Source: Streptomyces sp. H39-S7 (lineage in GTDB: Bacteria; Actinomycetota; Actinomycetes; Streptomycetales; Streptomycetaceae). From it: a stretch of DNA of 64,000 nucleotides. The stretch is from the NCBI RefSeq assembly GCF_027158205.1, contig NZ_JAPVLU010000009.1:62001-126000 (forward strand), read 5' to 3'. A program made the position numbers and the translations under genes. Positions 25,264-34,244 of the stretch are shown one piece after another (the first letter of the stretch is position 1; each line of letters starts with the position of its first letter). The notes beneath the pieces were generated by a model. That model did not search any database. It saw only the letters and a list, made by a program, of their open reading frames with translations, and had not been told where the DNA came from.

Positions 25264-25318
25264 CCGTCCGCCCCTCCTACGCCCGACGCCCCGTCACCGA
25301 CACGCACAGGACCTCGCC

Positions 25319-26539
25319 ATGCCGCACGCCGTGATCACCTCAGCCGTCCGCACGCCCATCGGGCGCGCCCACAAGGGCTCCTTGGCCAGCGTCCGCCCCG
25401 ATGACCTGCTGGCGACCGCCGTCGCCGAAGCCCTCGCCCGCACCCCCGGCCTGCCCGCGAGCAGTGTGGAGGACGTGGTCGTGGGCTGCGCCCTGCCCGG
25501 CGGTGAACAGGGCTTCAACATCGCCCGGATCGCCGCCGTCCTGCTCGGCTGGGACCACGTGCCCGGCCTGACGGTCAACCGCTTCTGCACCTCCTCCCTG
25601 CAGGCGATCCGCATCGCCGCGCAGGCCGTGCGCTGCGGCGACGCCGACGTCGTCATCGCCGCCGGAGTCGAGTCGCAGTCCCGTCTGACGCACGGAAGCT
25701 CCGACACCTGGCCCGGCACCGAGAACCCGGCCTTCCAGGCGGCCGGGCAGCGCACGCGTCGCCGCGCGCGAGCCGGCTCGGGTCCCTGGAGCGACCCCCG
25801 CGAACAGGGCCAGCACCCGGACCCGTATATCCCGGTGGGCCTCGCCGCCGAGAACACCGCCGACCTGTACGGCATCACCCGCGCCGACATGGACGCCTAC
25901 GCCGCCCGATCCCACCAGCTCACCCAACAGGCCCTGGCCCAGGGTTTCCACTTCGCCGACCTCGTCCCCGTCAAGGGCGCGGACGGCGCCACCGCCACCG
26001 CGGACGACTGCCCGCGCGCCGGCGTCACCGCCGCCACTCTGGCCGACCTGCCCCCGCGCTTCCGCCCCGACGGACGCGTCACCGCCGGCAACAGCGCACC
26101 GCTGTCGGACGGCGCCGCAGCCGTCGTCGTCATGTCCGAGACCTACGCCCACGCCCACGGGCACACCGCGCTCGCTCGCGTCCTGGCCACCGCGGTCAGC
26201 GCCGGCACCCCCGAGACCGAGGGCCCGGTCCCCGTCACCGCGACCCGCACTGTCCTGGCACGGGCCGGGTTGTCCCTTGCGGACATCGGCACTGTCGCCG
26301 GCAACGAACCGTTCGCCGCGCAGATCCTGGCCTACTGCGCCGAACTGACCCTGGACCCCGCGCGCATGAATCCCCATGGCGGCTCGATCGCCCTGGGCGA
26401 GCCCTACGGCGCGGCCGGTGTCCGCCTCACCACCACCGCACTCACCACCTTGCGCCACGACGACCTCAGCACCGCCCTGGTCAGCGTCGTCGCCGCCGGC
26501 GGGCAGGGCATGGCCATGCTGCTGGAACGCACCGCATAA
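25319..26539 (+). CDS. Thiolase-like protein lacking two catalytic residues
   Basis: The protein has 406 aa, normal thiolase length. The acyl-accepting Cys is present (NRFCTSSLQA, about residue 90), as are GNSAPLSDGAAAVVVMS and GNEPFA. The C-terminal catalytic His of the canonical GHP motif is replaced by Glu (IALGEPYGAAG, about 361), and the second Cys of the C-x-GGG motif is missing (SVVAAGGQG). Ordinary acetyl-CoA acetyltransferase activity is therefore doubtful; acyl transfer to another acceptor or a non-catalytic role is possible. It is probably cotranscribed with asnB. Confidence 0.85.
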   Translation: MPHAVITSAVRTPIGRAHKGSLASVRPDDLLATAVAEALARTPGLPASSVEDVVVGCALPGGEQGFNIARIAAVLLGWDHVPGLTVNRFCTSSLQAIRIAAQAVRCGDADVVIAAGVESQSRLTHGSSDTWPGTENPAFQAAGQRTRRRARAGSGPWSDPREQGQHPDPYIPVGLAAENTADLYGITRADMDAYAARSHQLTQQALAQGFHFADLVPVKGADGATATADDCPRAGVTAATLADLPPRFRPDGRVTAGNSAPLSDGAAAVVVMSETYAHAHGHTALARVLATAVSAGTPETEGPVPVTATRTVLARAGLSLADIGTVAGNEPFAAQILAYCAELTLDPARMNPHGGSIALGEPYGAAGVRLTTTALTTLRHDDLSTALVSVVAAGGQGMAMLLERTA

Positions 26540-26636
26540 GGCCCACCCGTCGCCACAGCCCAAGACGATGCACCCGCGCGGGGCCATCCGAACGAGGCCA
26601 CCGCTATCCGTCCGGTGCCGGTGGTAGGCATCGGGC

Positions 26637-27629
26637 ATGGACTGGACACTCCCGGAGCCGATACTCGCCGCCGCCGTGAACGGCCCCCGCCTCCCGGCGC
26701 GGATGGCGGCAGAGCCGAAGTGGGACGGCTACCGGGCGCTCCTGGGCCACTCCGCGGACGGGCGGATCGTCATCCGGTCGCGGCGCGGTACCGACATGAC
26801 CGAGGCGTTTCCGGAGATCGCCCTGGCCGCGGGCGCGCTGCCCGCGGATGTCGTGCTCGACGGCGAACTGATCGTCTGGGAGAACGGGCGGCTGGCATTC
26901 GAGCGGCTGCAGGGCCGACTGCATCGCAGGAGGACGACGACGGCCTCGCTGGCCGCGAAGTGGCCGGCCCACTTCGTCGCGTTCGATCTCCTGCACCACA
27001 CCGGCACCGACCTGATGAGCCGGCCGTACGCCGAACGTCGGGAGGCCCTGGAACAGCTCTTCACCGAACACGAGTTGGGGCCGTCACTGACGCTGTGCCC
27101 GTCGACCACCGATCCGCAGATCGCGGCGCAGTGGCTGGACTGGTCCGCGGTGGGTATGGAGGGTCTCGTCTTCAAGCGCCTCGCCCAGAGCTACCGGCCC
27201 GGCGAGCGCGGATGGCAGAAGTACCGCATGCGGGCTACCACGGAGGCGATCGTGGGCGCCGTCAGCGGCTCCCTGTCCGCACCCGTCACCGTGCTGCTGG
27301 GACGTCTCGACGCGGCGGGGCGCCTGCAGTACGTCGGCCGCAGCGCCGTGCTGTCACGGCCGGCCGGCCTGGCCCTGGCCGACCAGCTCGCTCCAGCCGC
27401 CGGGCGGCACCCCTGGACGGGAATGACGTTCTCCACCACGTGGGGCAGTCAGGAGAAACTGAAGGTGGAGTTCGTCGAACCGGTCACCGTGGCGGAAGTC
27501 GCAGCCGAGGTGTCGGTGGATCCCTCGGGCCGATGGCGGCACCCCGTGCGGTGGACGCGAGTGCGGGCCGATCTCGCGCCTGGCGACGTGCCGCTGTTCG
27601 AAGCGGGCAACGAGCCGGCCGCGGGTTGA
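26637..27629 (+). CDS. ATP-dependent DNA ligase (LigC/LigD-ligase type)
   Basis: The protein has 330 aa. The adenylated Lys is K28 in EPKWDGYR (motif I, KxDGxR). Further nucleotidyltransferase motifs are VLDGELIVW (III), GMEGLVFK (IV) and QKYRM (V), followed by an OB-fold C-terminal domain. It seals nicked DNA with ATP and is commonly tied to non-homologous end joining or repair in actinomycetes. No Ku or polymerase gene is in the window. An 11-nt direct repeat begins at its stop codon. Confidence 0.9.
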   Translation: MDWTLPEPILAAAVNGPRLPARMAAEPKWDGYRALLGHSADGRIVIRSRRGTDMTEAFPEIALAAGALPADVVLDGELIVWENGRLAFERLQGRLHRRRTTTASLAAKWPAHFVAFDLLHHTGTDLMSRPYAERREALEQLFTEHELGPSLTLCPSTTDPQIAAQWLDWSAVGMEGLVFKRLAQSYRPGERGWQKYRMRATTEAIVGAVSGSLSAPVTVLLGRLDAAGRLQYVGRSAVLSRPAGLALADQLAPAAGRHPWTGMTFSTTWGSQEKLKVEFVEPVTVAEVAAEVSVDPSGRWRHPVRWTRVRADLAPGDVPLFEAGNEPAAG

Positions 27630-27650
27630 AGGTGATCGGTGAAGGTGATC
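27627..27650. repeat. Direct repeat at the ligase stop
   Basis: TGAAGGTGATC occurs at 27627-27637 and 27640-27650. The first copy contains the ligase stop. It may mark a junction where an opposing gene was truncated. Confidence 0.5.
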
Positions 27651-27772
27651 TCGCCGCGTCCGCGTTCGGTGTGCACGCGCAGGAAGGTGGTCAGTCCGTA
27701 AGCCTGCTTCACGTCCGCGTACCGCTCCCCACCCCAGACGGTCGTCGGTCCGGCCGCCTGCCGGGTCGTCCA
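27629..27772 (-). pseudogene. Protein-like fragment opposing the ligase gene
   Basis: One minus-strand frame reads as typical protein: GPTTVWGGERYADVKQAY, then GLTTFLRVHTERGRGEITF and TDHL, up to the base where the ligase ends. Beyond that the frame runs antisense to the ligase and loses protein character. No good start was found upstream. I read it as the remnant of a small conserved gene; the family was not identified. Confidence 0.35.
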
Positions 27773-27865
27773 TGAGCTGATGCGTCGCCGGGGCGGCGGG
27801 CACCGCCTGCTCGCCCGCGGCGCGCCGGGTCGCGGTGTGAGGGGCGGGGTTGTAGACCTGGAGTC

Positions 27866-28072
27866 ATGAGCGAGGAAATGTCGTCATGGCATCCCGGCGC
27901 AATCGTGCCCGTGAGCGGGATCTACGAGTGTGACTGCGGAGCGGCCCATCACTGGAGCACGGACGTGAAGGGGCACCGATTCCCGCCCCCGCCGAGTGGG
28001 TGCCCCGGCACCTCCTGGTCGCTGAAGACCGAGACCCACGCCGAGGCCCACCCGGAAAACCACCTCGGCTGA
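27866..28072 (+). CDS. Small conserved-type protein with Cys/His pairs
   Basis: The protein has 68 aa. The pattern YECDCGAAHHW, later HRFPPPPSGCPG, has three Cys and several His and could bind a metal. The overall shape (VPVSGIYECDCG) recalls small YjzC-like or zinc-ribbon proteins. It has no signal peptide or membrane segment. It stands alone, with remnants on both sides. The function is unknown. Confidence 0.65.
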   Translation: MSEEMSSWHPGAIVPVSGIYECDCGAAHHWSTDVKGHRFPPPPSGCPGTSWSLKTETHAEAHPENHLG

Positions 28073-28158
28073 TCTCTTCCCGCAGGTGCACGCTCCCGTC
28101 CCGGTGACAGCCGCGGACGGGAGTTGGTGCGTGGGGCGCCGGCCGCTCGCTCCCCGCC

Positions 28159-28423
28159 TCACCCGGGTCCCGGCTTGGCCGGCCGCCATTCGATCAGCAG
28201 GATGGTCGCGTCACCGTTCAACCGGCTGGTCTCGTGGTCGAGCAGCGAGTGGATGAGCCGCCGCAGTCGCAGTGCCTCCGAGGGCAGCTCGCCCGCCGCC
28301 GTCGCCCGAATGAGGGAGTCGGTGAACCGCTTCAGGCCCTACGGCGGCACCGCAGGTACGTGCTGTCCAGCGCGTGCCGCGCACCCCGATGACGCCCAGC
28401 CGCTCGGCTCCGTCGACAGGGCC
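28159..28423 (-). pseudogene. Decayed GAF/SpoIIE-type phosphatase gene
   Basis: Three adjoining minus-strand pieces in different frames match this family: GPVDGAERLGVIGVRG (GAF-like), ALDSTYLRCRRRA, and, directly after a TAG at 28341-28339, GLKRFTDSLIRATAAG running to NGDATILLIEW, the typical C-terminus of Streptomyces PP2C/SpoIIE proteins. The middle of the gene is missing. No start or intact domain remains. Confidence 0.6.
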
Positions 28424-28611
28424 CGGTACCGGCGGCTACGGTCCGGGTGCCGGTCACCTCTCCGAGCGGGAGGGCACCCCGTGAAAGGCGGTCGCGCCCC
28501 GGCGTGACTTCTCGACGCCCCTGCGCCATCCCAGTGAAGTGGGCGCTCCCACCGAGGAGTTCACGCGTGGCTGCCGAGCATGACATGGCCTGCTCCGGGC
28601 AGGGGTAGGTA

Positions 28612-28848
28612 ATGGACGCTTTGGGAGAACTGCTGCAGGACACCATGCGCGCCAGGCACCTGAACGCACAGGCGCTCGCTGACCGCACCGGCATCCGCAC
28701 CCCCCGCATCCGCGCTTTCGCGCAGGACGGCGCCGAGGGACCGGTGCACCCCACGGAACCGGAGCTCGCGGAGCTGGCCGACGCGCTGGACCTGCCACTG
28801 ACGCAGGTGTTGGCCGCCGCTCATCCCCCTGCCGGTGCACTGGTCTGA
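28612..28848 (+). CDS. Small XRE-like helix-turn-helix protein
   Basis: The protein has 78 aa. The HTH is MRARHLNAQALADRTGIRTP, then RIRAFAQDG, and a second helical part ELAELADALDLPLTQVLAAA. The whole protein is little more than a DNA-binding domain. It lies between a phosphatase remnant and the transketolase gene. The targets are unknown. Confidence 0.7.
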   Translation: MDALGELLQDTMRARHLNAQALADRTGIRTPRIRAFAQDGAEGPVHPTEPELAELADALDLPLTQVLAAAHPPAGALV

Positions 28849-29289
28849 CAGCCCCCGGCAAGCCCTGGCCGCCCTGGCCGCCCTGGCCAGGACGTTCAGT
28901 CGGCATCGGTCAGTCAGGAACGGCGACCGGAACGAAAGCATCCGACTGCCGCATGGCCGGATGGGCGACGAGTTCGTCGCGAGTGATCGCCCGCGTTGCT
29001 GTCGCCGCAATGGTGCGGGTGACGGTGGACAGGAGCCCCTGACCGAGCGTGGTGGCCTTCGCCGCGCGCGGCGCACGAGGGCCGCCCAGACTGGTGATCC
29101 GGTGCTCCGGGCCGGCCCTGCCCGTCGGCCGGCCCGGCCCGCCGGCACCTGAGAGAAACAGCGGGAGGGCCCCGGTCCGTGCCATGGACGGCACGGCGCG
29201 GCCCATCCCGGGCGGCGAGCTGTGGGGCACCCCCTGCTCACCCACCCGCAGCAGTGACGATCCACGGCAGCAGCCAAAGGAGAAGCGGC

Positions 29290-31518
29290 ATGTCAGACGT
29301 ACAGGAGCAGACGCGAGCCCCGGCGACAGCACGGCGCGATCCGGGACTGGCGCTGCCGGAAGCCGGGCAGGCCGGCTGGAACGAGGTGGACGTGCGGGCG
29401 GTGGACACCGTCCGGCTGCTGGCCGCCGACGCCGTCCAGAAGGTCGGCAACGGCCACCCGGGCACGGCCATGAGCCTGGCGCCTCTGGCGTATCTGCTGT
29501 TCCAGCAGGTCATGCGGCACGACCCGGCCGACGACCAGTGGCTGGGCCGGGACCGGTTCGTCCTCTCCTGCGGCCATTCCAGTCTGACGCTGTACATCCA
29601 GCTGTACCTGAGCGGGTACGGCCTGGAGCTGGACGATCTCAAGGCGCTCCGCACCTGGGGCTCCGCGACGCCGGGACACCCCGAGTACCGCCACACCCGC
29701 GGAGTGGAGATCACCACCGGGCCGCTGGGCCAGGGCCTGGCCGGCGCCGTGGGCATGGCGATGGCCGCCCGCCGCGAGCGCGGCCTGCTGGACCCCGCCG
29801 CTGCTCCGGGCGCCAGCCCGTTCGATCACCACGTGTACGTGGTCGCCTCGGACGGCGACATGATGGAGGGTGTCTCCGCCGAGGCCAGCTCCCTCGCCGG
29901 GCACCAGGAGCTGGGCAACCTGGTCGTGTTCTACGACTCCAACCAGATCTCCATCGAGGACGACACCGACGTCTCCTTCAGCGAGGACGTTCCCGCCCGG
30001 TACGCCGCCTACGGCTGGCACGTGCAGACGGTCGACTGGACGCGTACCGGCTCGTACGTCGAGGACGTCGACGCCGTACTCGCCGCGATCGAACAGGCCA
30101 GGCAGGAGACCGACCGACCCTCTCTGATCATGCTGCGCACGATCATCGGCTGGCCGGCCCCCACCAAGCGGAACACCGGCAAGGCGCACGGCTCCGCGCT
30201 GGGCGACGAGGAGGTCGCGGCCACCAAGAAGCTGCTCGGCTTCGACCCGCAGCACAACTTCACCGTGGAGGACGACGTGCTGGCCCGGGCCCGGCAGGTG
30301 GCCGACCGCGGCCAGGTCGCGCGTGCCGAGTGGGAGACGTCCTACCAGGCCTGGCGCGCCGGACATCCATCGGAAGCCGCACTGCTCGACCGGCTCCAGG
30401 CGCAGGAACTGCCACAGGGCTGGCACGACGCACTGCCCGTGTTCCCCGCCGACCCCAAGGGCATGGCCACCCGCGCGGCCTCCGGCAAGGTGCTGAGCGC
30501 ACTCGCCGACGTGCTGCCGGAGCTGTGGGGCGGCTCGGCCGACCTGGCCGGGAGCAACAACACCACCATGGACGGCGAGCCCTCCTTCCTGCCCACCGAC
30601 CGGCAGACGGCCCTGTACAAGGGCGGCCCCTACGGGCGCACGCTGCACTTCGGGATCCGCGAGCACGCCATGGGCGCGATCCTGAACGGCATTGCCCTGC
30701 AGAGCCTGACCCGGCCCTACGGCGGCACCTTCCTGACGTTCTCCGACTACATGCGCCCCGCCGTGCGGCTGGCCGCGCTGATGAAGCTGCCGGCCGTCTA
30801 CGTGTGGACCCACGACTCCATCGGGCTGGGCGAGGACGGCCCCACCCACCAGCCCGTCGAGCACCTCGCCGCGCTGCGCGCCATTCCCGGCCTCGACGTC
30901 GTCCGCCCGGCGGACGCCAACGAGACCACCGCGTGCTGGCGCACCGTGCTGGAGCACACCGACCGGCCGACCGGGCTGGTGCTGACCCGCCAGAACCTGC
31001 CGGTTCTGGACCGCGACAGCGGTCAGTACGCCGCTTCCGCCGAGGCCGCACGCGGCGGGTACGTCCTCGCGGAGACCGGGCCGGGCTCCGTGCCGGACGT
31101 CATTCTGGTGGCGACGGGTTCCGAGGTGGCGATCGCGCTGGACGCCCGGGACCTGTTGGCCGCGGACGGTCTGACGGTGCGGGTGGTGTCCATGCCGTGC
31201 CGCGAATGGTTCGCCGAACAGCCGCTCAGTTACCAGGACCAGGTCCTGCCCCCGGCCGTGCGCGCCCGGGTGAGCGTCGAGGCCGCCGTCGGACAGGGCT
31301 GGCGCGAAGTCGTCGGGGATGCGGGCCGCATCGTCAGCCTGGAGCACTACGGGGCCTCGGCGGACTACGAGCGGCTGTACACCGAGTTCGGCATCACCGC
31401 CGAAGCCGTCGCCACGGCAGCGCGGGACAGCATCCAGGACTCCCGCGGCGCCCCGCGACCCGGCGGCCGCCGGCACACCTCCGCCCCCACCGAGGGAGGT
31501 ACCGGGGACCGCTCCTGA
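29290..31518 (+). CDS. tkt: Transketolase
   Basis: The protein has 742 aa from ATG 29290, chosen for AAAGGAG upstream; the earlier in-frame ATG at 29179 lacks support. The TPP-binding half has [28 protein letters not shown] and [14 protein letters not shown]; the pyrimidine-binding half has [11 protein letters not shown] and [12 protein letters not shown]; the C-terminal domain has [10 protein letters not shown]. It transfers two-carbon ketol units in the pentose phosphate pathway and so links the xylose released by bxlA to central metabolism. It is longer than usual because of a basic, Pro-rich tail of about 30 residues ([13 protein letters not shown]). It is probably a second, stand-alone tkt. 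Confidence 0.93.
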   Translation: MSDVQEQTRAPATARRDPGLALPEAGQAGWNEVDVRAVDTVRLLAADAVQKVGNGHPGTAMSLAPLAYLLFQQVMRHDPADDQWLGRDRFVLSCGHSSLTLYIQLYLSGYGLELDDLKALRTWGSATPGHPEYRHTRGVEITTGPLGQGLAGAVGMAMAARRERGLLDPAAAPGASPFDHHVYVVASDGDMMEGVSAEASSLAGHQELGNLVVFYDSNQISIEDDTDVSFSEDVPARYAAYGWHVQTVDWTRTGSYVEDVDAVLAAIEQARQETDRPSLIMLRTIIGWPAPTKRNTGKAHGSALGDEEVAATKKLLGFDPQHNFTVEDDVLARARQVADRGQVARAEWETSYQAWRAGHPSEAALLDRLQAQELPQGWHDALPVFPADPKGMATRAASGKVLSALADVLPELWGGSADLAGSNNTTMDGEPSFLPTDRQTALYKGGPYGRTLHFGIREHAMGAILNGIALQSLTRPYGGTFLTFSDYMRPAVRLAALMKLPAVYVWTHDSIGLGEDGPTHQPVEHLAALRAIPGLDVVRPADANETTACWRTVLEHTDRPTGLVLTRQNLPVLDRDSGQYAASAEAARGGYVLAETGPGSVPDVILVATGSEVAIALDARDLLAADGLTVRVVSMPCREWFAEQPLSYQDQVLPPAVRARVSVEAAVGQGWREVVGDAGRIVSLEHYGASADYERLYTEFGITAEAVATAARDSIQDSRGAPRPGGRRHTSAPTEGGTGDRS

Positions 31519-31669
31519 GGATCCGCCGCCGGGCACGGCCTTCCAGTTGGGGGCGCGCGACCCGAATGGCGCCACCCAGGATGCCCGGTTCGTACAAGGG
31601 CGCGACGATCAACGGGACCGCCAGGGAGACACCATGGCGGCATCCACGACATCACAGCAGGAGGCAGAC

Positions 31670-31972
31670 ATGCCGCAGACGTCCAGTGCCAAGCGGGTAC
31701 AGCGCGGGCAGGTAAAGAAGGTCGTAACCAAGCGCGGTCCGGCCAAGGCGAGCACCGCCCGCACCGTCAAGCCGAAGCGTGCCGCGACGGGCTCCACCCG
31801 TACCCCCTCGCGCACGGCGGCAACTCCCGCGGCACGGCGTGTCAGCCTGCGCTCCCGCACCGGCCCCAGCACCCGCACCTTCGACCAGCTGTACGCGGAA
31901 GCCCAGCGCCGCCGTATCGCCGGCCGCTCGACCATGCGCAAGGCCGAGCTGGTAAAGGCCCTCGGTCGCTGA
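31670..31972 (+). CDS. Basic protein with C-terminal Rho_N-like domain
   Basis: The protein has 100 aa from ATG 31670, preceded by a perfect AGGAGG; ATG 31634 (112 aa) is the alternative. Residues 1-62 are Lys/Arg/Ala/Thr-rich and disordered (KKVVTKRGPAKASTARTVK), histone-tail-like. Residues about 65-100 match the Rho termination factor N-terminal fold (FDQLYAEAQRRRIAGRS, KAELVKALGR). A nucleic-acid-binding, possibly nucleoid-associated, role is inferred. A large hairpin follows. Confidence 0.75.
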   Translation: MPQTSSAKRVQRGQVKKVVTKRGPAKASTARTVKPKRAATGSTRTPSRTAATPAARRVSLRSRTGPSTRTFDQLYAEAQRRRIAGRSTMRKAELVKALGR

Positions 31973-32027
31973 CGACAACGCCACACGGAGCTCGGCCGTT
32001 CGCACGGCGTCTCCGTCAAGTGGTCGG

Positions 32028-32075
32028 ACGTGGTGGGCAGGTTCGGGCTTCTACGCCCCGACCGGCCCACCACGT
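32028..32075 (+). terminator. Large hairpin after the Rho_N gene
   Basis: ACGTGGTGGGC (32028-32038) pairs perfectly with GCCCACCACGT (32065-32075); the inner GGTTCGGG / CCCCGACC segments can extend the stem imperfectly. Confidence 0.6.
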
Positions 32076-32161
32076 TCTGCTTCTCGGGCGGACCGGCGAA
32101 CAGTGCATCCGCCCGCCGGTGAGCGCGAGCGGGCGACGACGCCATCAGGAAAGGTGCGGAG

Positions 32162-32638
32162 ATGAGCGAGAGTGCCATGGGCGACGACGTCTACCAGCCG
32201 ACGGGGGACGACGAGGTCGCGGACGACGCCACGCAGCTGGACATGGAGAACGCGCTGGACGAGCGCGGGCTCGACGACATCCTCGACGAGGGGTACTCGC
32301 CGCCGGAACGGCCTCTCGGTGTGGACAAGGTCGGCACCACCGCGGAGGAGCAGCACGAAGGGGAGAGCCTCGACGAGAGGCTGGCCCAAGAGGTACCCGA
32401 CACCACCGCAGACACCGGTGACGGGCTCGGCGACACCTCCGACACCGACGGCGAACTGCTGGACACCGAAGCTGGAGTCTCCCGCTCCGGGCGACTGGTG
32501 GCCCCCGACGAGGGGGTGGGCTCGAATCGCGAGGGCACGGTGGCCGCTGACGTCGGCATCGACGGCGCGGCCGCCTCGGCGGAGGAGGCGGCGGTCCACG
32601 TTGTCGACGACCCCGAATCCACCGACGGGGAGATCTGA
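32162..32638 (+). CDS. DUF5709 family acidic protein
   Basis: The protein has 158 aa and is very Asp/Glu-rich. The conserved core is ALDERGLDDILDEGYSPPER, then PLGVDKVGTTAEEQHEGESL and DERLAQEVPD, followed by SRSGRLVAPDEG and EEAAVHVV, which is the DUF5709 layout found throughout actinomycetes. The function is unknown; such genes often sit near stress or redox genes. It has no membrane segment. A 13-nt duplication lies at its stop codon. Confidence 0.85.
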   Translation: MSESAMGDDVYQPTGDDEVADDATQLDMENALDERGLDDILDEGYSPPERPLGVDKVGTTAEEQHEGESLDERLAQEVPDTTADTGDGLGDTSDTDGELLDTEAGVSRSGRLVAPDEGVGSNREGTVAADVGIDGAAASAEEAAVHVVDDPESTDGEI

Positions 32639-32655
32639 GCCCGGGAGATCTGAGC
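32628..32655. repeat. Tandem duplication at the DUF5709 stop
   Basis: GGGAGATCTGAGC is present at 32628-32640 and 32643-32655. The first copy contains the stop codon. Confidence 0.7.
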
Positions 32656-32724
32656 GAGCGCGGTGGGCGCAGGCCCGCGCCCTTGGCCGGGGTGAGTCGC
32701 AGGTGGCAGGTCGCAGGTCGCAGG

Positions 32725-32938
32725 CAGCGGCCGGCGCAGGAGCCGGGAGCTGCTGGTGGGAGCACAGCTCGTGGTGGGGATCCGCATACGGCGCAGGAGA
32801 TCACGGGTGGCGCGCAGGTCCAAGGTGCTGCGCCAGGCCAGTCCGGGGTGGCGGGTGCGCAGGTGGGACAGGGCTCGGGTGCCCAGTCCTGTGCCGCGGA
32901 AGGGATCCTCGATGACAACCTCGGCAGGGCGCTGCCAC
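32725..32938 (-). pseudogene. GNAT acetyltransferase remnant
   Basis: A minus-strand frame reads PAEVVIEDPFRGTGLGTRAL, then SHLRTRHPGLAWRSTLDLRA and TRDLLRRMRIPT. RGTGLG is the acetyl-CoA loop of GNAT motif A and the following helix fits. No N-terminal half or start is present. The rest of the 645-nt gap between DUF5709 and the chaplin gene shows no gene; short GCAGGTC iterations lie near 32700. Confidence 0.5.
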
Positions 32939-33284
32939 GGCGGAAGCCCCCGTGCACGCCGCCGGTCGGCATGATGCGGTCGGGCCTGGCAGGACAAGAC
33001 GCAGTGCTGCCAGGCCCGACCGGACCTCGATGTCGCATCGGAGGAACGAGGCTGCCGCGCCCCGGGACACGGGCGCCGCCGCCACGGGCGCCAGGTTCCC
33101 CCGGACAGCCCTGCCGAGAGCGTCCAAGCACCGCCGTGGCCTGCGACGCGGGCCCGGATCACCGCCGTCGGACACTGACCGCCCCGTTTGGCGTAACCAC
33201 CGTGACCTGCGGCACAACCGGCCCGTTGGGTGGATCAACGTCGCCACTTCGAGCGGCGGATTCAACGTACTCAGGGAGACTTCG

Positions 33285-33590
33285 ATGTCCCGTATTGCCC
33301 AGGCAGCCGCCATCACCGCCGCGGCCGGCGCCGTCCTGGCCGCCGGTGCCGGTATCGCCACCGCGGATGCCGATGCCCACGGTGCGGCCGTCGGCTCCCC
33401 CGGCGTTCTGTCCGGCAACCTCCTGCAGGTTCCGGTCCACGTGCCCGTCAACCTGTGCGGCAACACCGTCGACGTCATCGGCATCCTGAACCCGGTGTTC
33501 GGCAACACCTGCCAGAACATCAGCGGTCACGACGACAACGATGACGACAAGGGCGACTGGGCCGGCCACGGCGGTTACGACAACCACTGA
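33285..33590 (+). CDS. Short chaplin with an acidic C-terminal extension
   Basis: The protein has 101 aa from ATG 33285 with AGGGAGA upstream. A signal peptide (AAAITAAAGAVLAAGAGIATA) is followed by one chaplin domain of about 40 residues (GSPGVLSGNLLQVPVHVPVN, LCGNTVDVIGILNP) with the conserved cysteines C58 and C76. Chaplins form amphipathic amyloid fibrils on aerial hyphae and spores. The protein does not stop after the domain as short chaplins usually do, but adds about 22 residues rich in Asp, His and Gly (GHDDNDDDKGDW). It has no LPXTG anchor. Confidence 0.9.
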   Translation: MSRIAQAAAITAAAGAVLAAGAGIATADADAHGAAVGSPGVLSGNLLQVPVHVPVNLCGNTVDVIGILNPVFGNTCQNISGHDDNDDDKGDWAGHGGYDNH

Positions 33591-33616
33591 CACCAGCACC
33601 CGCATCAACCCCCGGG

Positions 33617-33646
33617 CCGTGCGGGCCGGGACGCCAGCCCGCACGG
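33617..33646. terminator. Chaplin terminator
   Basis: CCGTGCGGGC (33617-33626) pairs perfectly with GCCCGCACGG (33637-33646) around a 10-nt loop, 27 nt after the chaplin stop. Confidence 0.65.
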
Positions 33647-33794
33647 GGACAGGCACTGAGCCCTGACCCCGTGACGCGTCCCCGCCCGTCGGTCCGGGTT
33701 TTTCTCTGCCCGGCGCGGCAGCGCACAACGACGTCGCGGCGCGCGACGGCGAAGGGAGCGCACGTCAGTCGATGCCGGGAGGGAGGGGCGGAGC

Positions 33795-34244
33795 TCAAGG
33801 GCCGGTGGGCAGGGGAATGAGGGCGCGGATCCGCTTGCCGACCGGGACCCGCTCCGCGGTCACGTAGGTACAGATACGGCGGACGATCTCGAGGCCGTGG
33901 CCGCCGATCCGGGTGGGGTCATGCGGAAAGGCGCGAGGCAGGGCTGTACTGCTGTCCCAGACCGTGACCGTCACCCCGGAAGGCCCGCCGTCCAGCTCCA
34001 TCAGGCACGGGCCGGGCGCGTACCGGTTGGCGTTGGTGAGCAGCTCCGTCACCACCAGCAGGACGTCATAGACGAAACGCTCCGATGCGGGCATCGCCAG
34101 CACCCCGGCCAGCTCCTGAACGAACAGTTCCGCGAGACGGCGGGCATCACCGGCCCCACTGCGCTCCACACCGTAGTGGTCGGCCCGGTACAACACCCCC
34201 ACCGCAACCGGAGCCGCGCTCGGCTCCGGCGGATCCTGCGTCAT
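33795..34244 (-). CDS. RsbW-like ATP-binding (HATPase) regulator
   Basis: The protein has 149 aa from ATG 34244; ATG 34271 is an alternative. The GHKL ATPase motifs are LLVVTELLTNANRYAPG (N-box), VTVWDSS (G1) and IGGHGLEIVRRI (G2). It has no sensor or H-box, so it belongs to the anti-sigma-factor-like histidine-kinase-fold proteins abundant in Streptomyces. It may bind a sigma factor or an antagonist; no partner gene is adjacent, although a REC-SpoIIE phosphatase is encoded at 20.7 kb. Confidence 0.85.
   Translation of the reverse strand: MTQDPPEPSAAPVAVGVLYRADHYGVERSGAGDARRLAELFVQELAGVLAMPASERFVYDVLLVVTELLTNANRYAPGPCLMELDGGPSGVTVTVWDSSTALPRAFPHDPTRIGGHGLEIVRRICTYVTAERVPVGKRIRALIPLPTGP

Noticed and set aside
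32700..32740. GCAGGTC-type iterations as a CRISPR or minisatellite
   Set aside because: Only a few irregular short copies without spacers; simple sequence only.
33192..33229. CGTAAC and CGTTGG before the chaplin gene as a BldN-type promoter
   Set aside because: The spacing of 26 nt is far from the expected 16, so it was not annotated.
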